Source: UBA1926 sp036732005
GTDB lineage: Bacteria; Planctomycetota; Phycisphaerae; Phycisphaerales; UBA1924
DNA length: 64,000 nucleotides
Direction: 5' to 3'
Assembly (NCBI GenBank): GCA_036732005.1
Contig: DAINDF010000002.1
Coordinates: 248,001 to 312,000, forward strand
Shown here: one piece after another, positions 58,457-64,000 of the stretch
Layout of the letters: the number at the start of each line of letters is the position of its first letter
How positions within the stretch are numbered: position 1 is the first letter of the stretch
Position numbers and translations under genes: made by a program
Notes under the pieces: model-generated
Told to the model about the DNA's origin: nothing
Seen by the model: only the letters and a program-made list of their open reading frames with translations
Databases searched by the model: none

Positions 58457-59119
58457 GTGACCACCGACCCCCGCCCCCTCGGCCAGCGACTCAAGGAAGA
58501 CAACTGGGACCTGCACGCCCAGGCCGAGCACGACACCCTCCCCCAACACCTGGTCCGGGGCACCATCCCGCAGTCGGTCTACGCCGACCTCCTTGGGCAG
58601 ATGTACCTCGTGAACCGGGCCCTGGACGCGGCGATCGTCGCCAGCCGCGGCTCGGTGCCGATCCTCGCCGAGCTCGTCGCCGATGAGCAACTCCAGACGC
58701 CCTACCTTGAGGCCGACCTGGCCCACTGGGGCGTCGACCCGGCTGGCCTCGAGCCCCGCCCCGGCGCCGCGGGCCTGATCGCCGAGATCCGGCGGTGCCA
58801 GGCCGAGGCCCCGCTCCGCCTCTTCGGGCTGCACTATGTCCGCGAGGGCGCCAACAACGGCAACAAGTATGTCGCGATGAAGCTCCGCAAGGCCTGGGGC
58901 CTCGCCTCGGCCGATGGCTTCCGCTACCTCGACCCCTACGGCGACCGCCAGCGCCCGATGTGGGAGTCGTTCAAGACCCGCCTCAACGAGATCGAGCTGA
59001 CCGAGGCGGAAAAGACCGAGATCGTCTCCGCCGCCCGCTCGATGTTCGAGCACATCATCGCGATCCACAAGGACTTCGACCTGCCCGCGGTGGACGCCGC
59101 GCCCGTCGGCGCCCACTGA
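58457..59119 (+). CDS. Heme oxygenase
   Basis: 220 residues, typical length. The proximal-helix signature is LHAQAEHDTLPQHLV with predicted axial ligand His20. The distal helix with its glycine kink is in REGANNGNKYVAMKLRKAWG. The GTG at 58457 is supported by AAGGAG seven bases upstream. Heme oxygenase opens heme to biliverdin, CO and Fe2+ using a reductase partner; in bacteria it commonly serves iron recovery. The Fur-like palindrome just upstream fits that role. No heme-uptake or bilin-using gene is adjacent. The 3' end is only 6 bp from the convergent symporter gene. Confidence 0.88.
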   Translation: MTTDPRPLGQRLKEDNWDLHAQAEHDTLPQHLVRGTIPQSVYADLLGQMYLVNRALDAAIVASRGSVPILAELVADEQLQTPYLEADLAHWGVDPAGLEPRPGAAGLIAEIRRCQAEAPLRLFGLHYVREGANNGNKYVAMKLRKAWGLASADGFRYLDPYGDRQRPMWESFKTRLNEIELTEAEKTEIVSAARSMFEHIIAIHKDFDLPAVDAAPVGAH

Positions 59120-59125
59120 TCGGCG

Positions 59126-60634
59126 TCAGGACTCCTCCGGCGCGATCGCGTTCTCGCTCGCGGCGACCACCGCGCACACCATGCAATCGCCCGTGATGTT
59201 GCAGGTCGTCCGGCACATGTCGAGGATCCGGTCCACGCCCAGGATCACCGCGATCCCCTGCAGCGGGATCCCCACGCTCTGCAGCACGATCACGAGCATC
59301 ACGATGCCGACCCCGGGCACCGCGGCCGTCCCGATCGAGGCGAGCGTCGCCGTCAGCACGATCTGCGCCTGCTGCCCCAGCGAAAGGTCCATCTGGTAGA
59401 GCTGCGCGATGAACGCGGCGGCGACGCCCTGGTAGAGCGCGGTCCCGTCCATGTTGATCGTCGCACCGATCGGAACGACGAAGCTCGTGATCTCCTCCGA
59501 GCACCCGAGCCGCTCCTCGCAGCATTCCATCGTCACCGGGAGCGTCGCTCCGGACGAGGATGAACTGAACGCGAGCAGCTGCGCCGGGCTGATCGCCCTG
59601 AAGAACCGCCCGTACCGGACCGGGGTGAAGACGCGCAGGATCATCGGATAAACCCCGAAGATCATGATCGCCAGCCCCGAGACGACCGTCAGCACATACT
59701 TGAGGAGGTTCAGCAGCACGCTGAACCCCAGATCCGCCAGCACCTGCACGATCAGCGCGAACACCGCGTACGGCGCGATCGCCAGCACGCCGTGCACGAT
59801 CATGATGACCACATCCGTCATCGCGTCGCAGACCTTGATCACGGGCTCGGCCTTCTCGCGCGACAGGAAGGTCAGCCCCACCCCGATGACCACCGCCGCG
59901 AAGACCACCTGCAGCATCTCCGTCTCGGCCAACGACTCAAACGGGTTCACCGGAACGATGTTCAGCAGCACACTCCACGCACTCGGGCGGTCCTCCGCCC
60001 CCGCGATCTTCGCCGAGGCCTCGCCCGCACCGGACGCCGCGAGCGTCTCGCGCAACTCCTCGGGGAACCCCCGGCCCGGCCCGACCAGGTTCGCCAGCAC
60101 CAGCCCGATCGTGATCGCCAGCGCCGTCGTCACGAGGTAGATCCCGATTGTCCGCCCCCCGATCCGCCCGAGCTTGCTCATGTCCTTGAGGCTCGAGATC
60201 CCCACGATCAGGCTGAACAGCACGATCGGCACCGCGATGAACCGCAGCCCGCGCATGAACAGATCGCCAACGAATCGGTTCGCGTCCCGCACAAACCGGG
60301 CCGCGCGCGCAAGCGTGCCGGCGTCCGGGTTCACCGCCCGCGTCTCCAGCCCGTACCGCGTGATCTGGTCCGAGGTCAGCGTATAGACCGTCTTGCCCCT
60401 GAGCCCCTCGTTCTTCGGGTCGATCGACGCCGGTGTGTCCACGCCCTCGGGCAGGACCGCCGCCCGTTCCTGCCCGGCAAGGAACGGCTTGACCTCCTGC
60501 ACACCGAGCGAGGCCCATGTCGCGTCGGTCCATCCCAGGTTGATCCCCAGGCCCACAACCACGCCCAGCGCCAGCCCGATCAGGATCCGCCAGTGCAGCG
60601 CCATCTTCTTCCTGCCCGCGTACTCAGTCCTCAT
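59126..60634 (-). CDS. Dicarboxylate/amino acid:cation symporter (DAACS family)
   Basis: 502 residues. Family motifs are SSSSGATLPVTMECCE (serine-rich hairpin tip, HP1) and PIGATINMDGTALYQGVAA (NMDGT motif of TM7), plus AAVPGVGIVMLVIVLQSVGI (HP2) and GVDRILDMCRTTCNITGDCM (TM8). Such GltP/DctA-type carriers import glutamate, aspartate or C4-dicarboxylates with Na+ or H+. A hydrophilic insert of about 75 residues after the first helix (residues 45-120) is larger than usual. The ATG at 60634 lies seven bases after TAGGCT on the minus strand. Confidence 0.93.
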   Translation of the reverse strand: MRTEYAGRKKMALHWRILIGLALGVVVGLGINLGWTDATWASLGVQEVKPFLAGQERAAVLPEGVDTPASIDPKNEGLRGKTVYTLTSDQITRYGLETRAVNPDAGTLARAARFVRDANRFVGDLFMRGLRFIAVPIVLFSLIVGISSLKDMSKLGRIGGRTIGIYLVTTALAITIGLVLANLVGPGRGFPEELRETLAASGAGEASAKIAGAEDRPSAWSVLLNIVPVNPFESLAETEMLQVVFAAVVIGVGLTFLSREKAEPVIKVCDAMTDVVIMIVHGVLAIAPYAVFALIVQVLADLGFSVLLNLLKYVLTVVSGLAIMIFGVYPMILRVFTPVRYGRFFRAISPAQLLAFSSSSSGATLPVTMECCEERLGCSEEITSFVVPIGATINMDGTALYQGVAAAFIAQLYQMDLSLGQQAQIVLTATLASIGTAAVPGVGIVMLVIVLQSVGIPLQGIAVILGVDRILDMCRTTCNITGDCMVCAVVAASENAIAPEES

Positions 60635-60641
60635 GGGCAAG

Positions 60642-60647
60642 AGCCTA
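60642..60647 (-). promoter_or_regulatory. -10-like TAGGCT hexamer, leaderless start of the DAACS gene
   Basis: On the minus strand TAGGCT, then seven bases (CTTGCCC), then the ATG at 60634, with no Shine-Dalgarno sequence. Confidence 0.45.
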
Positions 60648-60682
60648 CCCGCAAACGCCCCGGCGATGCAGGAACGCCCCGT

Positions 60683-60721
60683 GTTGTCACCGCCGTGTCA
60701 CGGTTGCGCTCCCGTGACAAC
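60683..60721. promoter_or_regulatory. Three TGTCAC boxes between the divergent DAACS and VIT/VWA genes
   Basis: GTTGTCAC (60683-60690) and GTGACAAC (60714-60721) form a perfect 8-bp inverted repeat. Between them CCGTGTCACGG is itself a 5-1-5 palindrome. Three copies of the same half-site within 39 bp of a divergent intergenic region suggest binding of a dimeric regulator. The regulator is unknown. Confidence 0.45.
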
Positions 60722-60815
60722 CAATCCGAGCAGTCGGTGGTATGCATAGGGAGTGGCAGCGGCCGACCACGCCGCGCCTCGGTGGACGGAGCCGAATCGA
60801 AAGGAGCCGACCGTG

Positions 60816-63242
60816 ATGATGAAACTGCCAACGGCGTGGATCCCGATGCTGGCGCTCTCCGCGGGCCTCCCCGCCCCGTGGGCCTGGTCGGCCCAGCAGA
60901 CGCAACCCGAGCGGGTGGGAGCGGGCGAGATCGTCACCGTTCCCGAGGTCCAGACAATCTTCCCGCAGCGACGCGCGCCGCGCCGGGTTGCGCCAGATTG
61001 GCAGCCGGTTGAAGTGAAGTCGGTCGATGCGGAGGTGCTCATCCTCGGCGAAACCGCACGCACCACGCTCGCGGTCACGCTCTTCAACCCCTCCACGAGG
61101 ACGGCCCGCTGCGAACTCGCCGTCCCTGTGCCCCCGGGCGCCGCCATCAGCGCCTTCCAACTCGACGGGCTCGAGGGCGACCCCCCGTCCAGGCTGCTGC
61201 CGCGCGACGAGGCACGCAGGGCCTTCGAGGAGATCGTGCGCAAGATGATCGACCCGGGCCTGCTCGAGTTCGCCGGCTCCGGGCTGATCCGCTCGAGCGT
61301 CTTCCCGGTCCCCCCGAACGGGGAGCAGACCTTCCGCGTCACCTACGAGCACCCCGTGAACGGGAGCGGCGAAACGATCGAGTACACCCTCCCCCGTTCC
61401 GGCTCGATGGGCGCCGGCCCCGAGTGGACCGTTGATGTGCGCATCGAAGCCTCCTCCCCCATCCTCAACGCCTTCTCCCCCTCCCACGCCGTCGAGTTCG
61501 CGATCGACGAGAACGGCGTCGCGACGCTCGACGACGCGTCCCTCCGCGACCCGGGCCCCTTCCGGTTCGTCGCCCTGCGCGCGCCCAGCGACGCCGCGAA
61601 CGCCCCCGCGATGAGCCTGTTCACCTACCCCGACCCCGAGTCGGTCGACGCGGGGTTCTTCATGCTCGTGGTGGCCGCCGGTGAGCGCGGGGAGGACGAG
61701 GCCCCCCTGCCCCGAGAGGTCACCCTCGTGCTCGACCGCTCGGGCTCCATGCAGGGCGAGAAGTTCGAGCAGGCGACCGAGGCGGCCCTGCAGGTGATCC
61801 GGGCGCTCGGCCCCGAGGAGCGGTTCAGGATCATCGACTACTCCAGCGAGGTCGCGACCAGCGGCGCGCCCGTGAACGCCACGCCCGAAGCCATCGCCGC
61901 GGCGGCCGCCCGCCTCGGCGAGCTCAAGGCGGTGGGGGGGACCAACATCAACGAAGCATTGATGGAGGCGGTCCGCCCCGACCCCACGCCCGGCACGCTG
62001 CCGATCGTGCTCTTCCTGACCGACGGTCTGCCCACGGTCGGCGTCACGGCCGAGAAGACCATCCGCGAGAACATCCTCAAGGCCAACGCCCGCGGGGACG
62101 CGGGGGCCCGCCGACTCTTCACCTTCGGCGTGGGGCACGATGTCAATGTTCCGCTGCTGACCGACCTCGCCCGCGAGAGCCGCGCCATCGCCGATTTCGT
62201 CAACCCCGGCGAGGATGTCGAGGCGGCGGTGGGGAGGGTCTTTGAGCGCCTGCAAGGCCCCGTGCTGGCCGATCTTCGCCTGCGCACCGATTCGGGCCCG
62301 GACGCGGAGACGATCCGTGACCTGTACCCCCGGCAAATGGGAGATCTCTTCGAGGACCAGCGACTCGTCTCGCTCGGACGCTACCGCGTGCCCCGCGGTG
62401 GCTTTGAACTGGTCGTGACCGGGAACGCGGGCGACGGGGAACACACGCTCCGGGTCCCGCTCGATCCCGCCGACGCGAGCCCGGCCAACAGCCACATCGC
62501 GCGCCTCTGGGCCCAGCAGAAGGTCACCTGGCTCATCGACGAACTCCGCACCGCCGGGGCCGACCCTCGCGTGCAGCAACTCGAGAATCTGGGCGACGAC
62601 CCCAAACTCAAGGAACTGATCGATGAGATCGTGATGCTCTCGACCAAGTACGGCATCCTGACCGAGTACACCGCGTTCCTCGCGACCGAGAAGGGCGTGC
62701 TCGCCGCGGGCCAGTCGCCGGAGTTCGATGTCAACACGATCTTCCAGGGGGCGAACCGGGTGCGTGCGGGCGGGGGCGGCGTGGCGCTGGGCGAGGCCCA
62801 GAACCTCCGGCGCGACGCGGTCACCGCGGGCCGGCCGATGTCGATCCAGGACAACTACGAAATCGCGGCGCGAACCGCGGATGAGGCGAACGACAGCGCT
62901 CGCGGCGGGGCCTCCTACTTCTCCGCTCCCCCTTCGCACGCCGCGATCGGGCTCGACACCGCGCAGGGCACCCAGGGCATGACGCTCCAGCAGATCGGCC
63001 CCGACACGCTCTACCGCCAGGGCGCCCGCTGGGTCGACGCCGGGGTGATCGGGGAGGACCAGGCCCGCGCCCAGAGCGAGGCGAAACCCCAACCCGACGA
63101 GACCGTCAACTTCGGCACCGACCGCTACTTTGAGCTCGCCGCCCGCCTCGCCGAGCAGGACCGCCAGGGCCTGATGGCGGTCCCGGGAGAAGTCGAGATC
63201 CTGCTCGACGGCAGGCGCATCCTCATCCAGAACCCCGCGTAA
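60816..63242 (+). CDS. Secreted VIT and von Willebrand A domain protein
   Basis: 808 residues. AAAGGAG lies nine bases before the ATG at 60816; the GTG at 60813 is an equally spaced alternative. A signal peptide ends near AWSAQQ. The VIT domain (about 60-190) has VDAEVLILGETARTTLAVTL, LPRDEARRAFEEIV and RSSVFPVPPNGEQTFRVTY. The VWA domain (about 295-470) has the MIDAS start VTLVLDRSGSMQGEKFEQA, GGTNINEALMEA and VLFLTDGLPTVG. A further part with ELIDEIVMLSTKYGILTEYT follows, as in inter-alpha-trypsin-inhibitor-like bacterial proteins. They bind metal and protein partners at the cell surface; the exact role is unknown. A DUF4139-like gene follows by 68 bp. Confidence 0.9.
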   Translation: MMKLPTAWIPMLALSAGLPAPWAWSAQQTQPERVGAGEIVTVPEVQTIFPQRRAPRRVAPDWQPVEVKSVDAEVLILGETARTTLAVTLFNPSTRTARCELAVPVPPGAAISAFQLDGLEGDPPSRLLPRDEARRAFEEIVRKMIDPGLLEFAGSGLIRSSVFPVPPNGEQTFRVTYEHPVNGSGETIEYTLPRSGSMGAGPEWTVDVRIEASSPILNAFSPSHAVEFAIDENGVATLDDASLRDPGPFRFVALRAPSDAANAPAMSLFTYPDPESVDAGFFMLVVAAGERGEDEAPLPREVTLVLDRSGSMQGEKFEQATEAALQVIRALGPEERFRIIDYSSEVATSGAPVNATPEAIAAAAARLGELKAVGGTNINEALMEAVRPDPTPGTLPIVLFLTDGLPTVGVTAEKTIRENILKANARGDAGARRLFTFGVGHDVNVPLLTDLARESRAIADFVNPGEDVEAAVGRVFERLQGPVLADLRLRTDSGPDAETIRDLYPRQMGDLFEDQRLVSLGRYRVPRGGFELVVTGNAGDGEHTLRVPLDPADASPANSHIARLWAQQKVTWLIDELRTAGADPRVQQLENLGDDPKLKELIDEIVMLSTKYGILTEYTAFLATEKGVLAAGQSPEFDVNTIFQGANRVRAGGGGVALGEAQNLRRDAVTAGRPMSIQDNYEIAARTADEANDSARGGASYFSAPPSHAAIGLDTAQGTQGMTLQQIGPDTLYRQGARWVDAGVIGEDQARAQSEAKPQPDETVNFGTDRYFELAARLAEQDRQGLMAVPGEVEILLDGRRILIQNPA

Positions 63243-63310
63243 ACCCCCGTCGCCGCGTTCAGCGCGATACCGTTCCAGCAGACTGCACCGCACAAGAAAG
63301 CGAGAACCCC

Positions 63311-64000
63311 ATGCACACCCGACTGCTCACCCTCGCCGCGGGCCTCGCGCTCGCCGGCGCCGCGCTCGCCGATTCCACCGCGTTGACGATCTACTCGACC
63401 TCCGAGCCCGGGGGCGTGCCCGCGGAGTGGTACCGCCCCTTGCCCGGGCAGGGTCAGGCGTGGTGGGGGCCCAACATCCCGGGCTACGCCGTCGTGAAGG
63501 AGGAGCGAGCCTTCGAGTTCGCCCGGGGTGTCGGCGAACTCTCCTTCACGGGCGTCGCCGCCCTGCTCGACCCGACCACCGTGCATTTCGAGTCGCTCGA
63601 CGACAAGGCGACCAAGGTCCTCGAGCAGGATTACCGATTCGACCTCCTCAGCAACGAGAAACTCATCGCGAGGTTCATCGACAACCCGGTCCGCGTGATG
63701 ACCACGCAGGGGTCCGACCAGGTGATCCACGCCGGCACGCTGCTGAGCGCGTCAGGCGGCCTGGTGCTCCAGAAGGAAAACGGCGGGATCGTCACGATCC
63801 GCGACTACGACACGATCGACTTCCCCACCCTGCCCGGCGGGCTGCTCACGCGCCCGACACTGGTCTGGAAGACCTGGAGCCCCGCCGGCGGCGAGCAGAA
63901 CACCCGAATGTCCTATCAGACCACCGGCATCACCTGGTGGGCCGACTACAACCTCGTCTTCGCCCCGGGCGCCGACGCCAACAGCGGCACGCTCGATGTC
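63311..64000 (+). CDS. Secreted DUF4139-like protein (3' end beyond the window)
   Basis: 230 residues are visible and the frame is open at the right edge. Signal peptide LLTLAAGLALAGAALAD. Conserved-looking parts are YAVVKEERAFEFARGVGELS, VHFESLDDKATKVLEQDYRF and, near the edge, RMSYQTTGITWWADYNLVFA, the pattern of the DUF4139/mucoidy-inhibitor-like family. GCGAGAA precedes the ATG. It follows the VIT/VWA gene with 68 bp and may share its transcript. Function unknown. Confidence 0.75.
   Translation, partial: MHTRLLTLAAGLALAGAALADSTALTIYSTSEPGGVPAEWYRPLPGQGQAWWGPNIPGYAVVKEERAFEFARGVGELSFTGVAALLDPTTVHFESLDDKATKVLEQDYRFDLLSNEKLIARFIDNPVRVMTTQGSDQVIHAGTLLSASGGLVLQKENGGIVTIRDYDTIDFPTLPGGLLTRPTLVWKTWSPAGGEQNTRMSYQTTGITWWADYNLVFAPGADANSGTLDV

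Noticed and set aside
1..64000. CRISPR arrays, integrases, phage genes or insertion-sequence transposases
   Set aside because: No regularly spaced repeats and no recognisable transposase, integrase or phage protein were seen; the only mobile-like feature is the 90-bp element at 24358.

Overview
The window is GC-rich bacterial chromosome, packed on both strands, with no tRNA, rRNA, CRISPR array or prophage that I can see. Several features point to Planctomycetota, most likely class Phycisphaerae. Five secreted proteins end in a short two-repeat dockerin-like domain of the kind known from Phycisphaerales. There is a TPR protein carrying two RNA-polymerase alpha-CTD modules, a PEP-CTERM-like tail, and GC-rich codon use with typical Gram-negative envelope genes (secretin, LptC/KdsC). 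The taxonomic call is inference; no marker was compared against a database.

Layout. 1-7.8 kb (minus strand): an alpha-CTD/TPR protein running off the left edge, a MATE exporter, and a small secretion-type locus (pseudopilin, one-TM protein, PilQ/GspD-like secretin, TPR lipoprotein), then a methyltransferase. 7.9-10.1 kb (plus): DinB-like protein, PfkB-family kinase, second methyltransferase. 10.4-23.2 kb (minus): ribosomal protein S1, Gfo/Idh/MocA oxidoreductase, thioredoxin, FolP, a secreted protein of unknown function, FtsK, an aldehyde dehydrogenase, an aspartylglucosaminidase-like hydrolase and an EamA transporter. 23.3-29.2 kb: SRPBCC protein, a 90-bp MITE-like repeat, ABC-F ATPase, MDR oxidoreductase and small envelope proteins. 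29.2-33.8 kb (minus): an LPS-export-like gene pair (a very long LptC/OstA-like protein and a KdsC phosphatase) with a membrane protein. 33.9-39.2 kb (plus): an enlarged GyrB and two tandem PilZ-receiver proteins. 39.6-58.4 kb: a secretome island holding a PEP-CTERM-like protein, a nuclease-family protein, an unknown 721-residue protein, a subtilase and two tandem M14 carboxypeptidases, five of the six with dockerin-like tails, interrupted by PsuG-IspF, ArgS, a PilZ protein and an MFS transporter. 58.4-64 kb: heme oxygenase behind a Fur-like palindrome, a DAACS symporter, a VIT/VWA protein and a DUF4139-like protein cut by the right edge.

Three window-wide patterns stand out. First, at least nine genes have a TANNNT hexamer exactly 6-7 bases before the start codon and no Shine-Dalgarno sequence, which suggests leaderless mRNAs. 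Second, the tetranucleotide ACGT is almost absent (two copies found by eye in 64 kb), and D-V, N-V, Y-V and H-V codon pairs are written with T rather than C at the junction. Third, one receiver protein of the PilZ pair has its phosphoacceptor Asp replaced by Glu.
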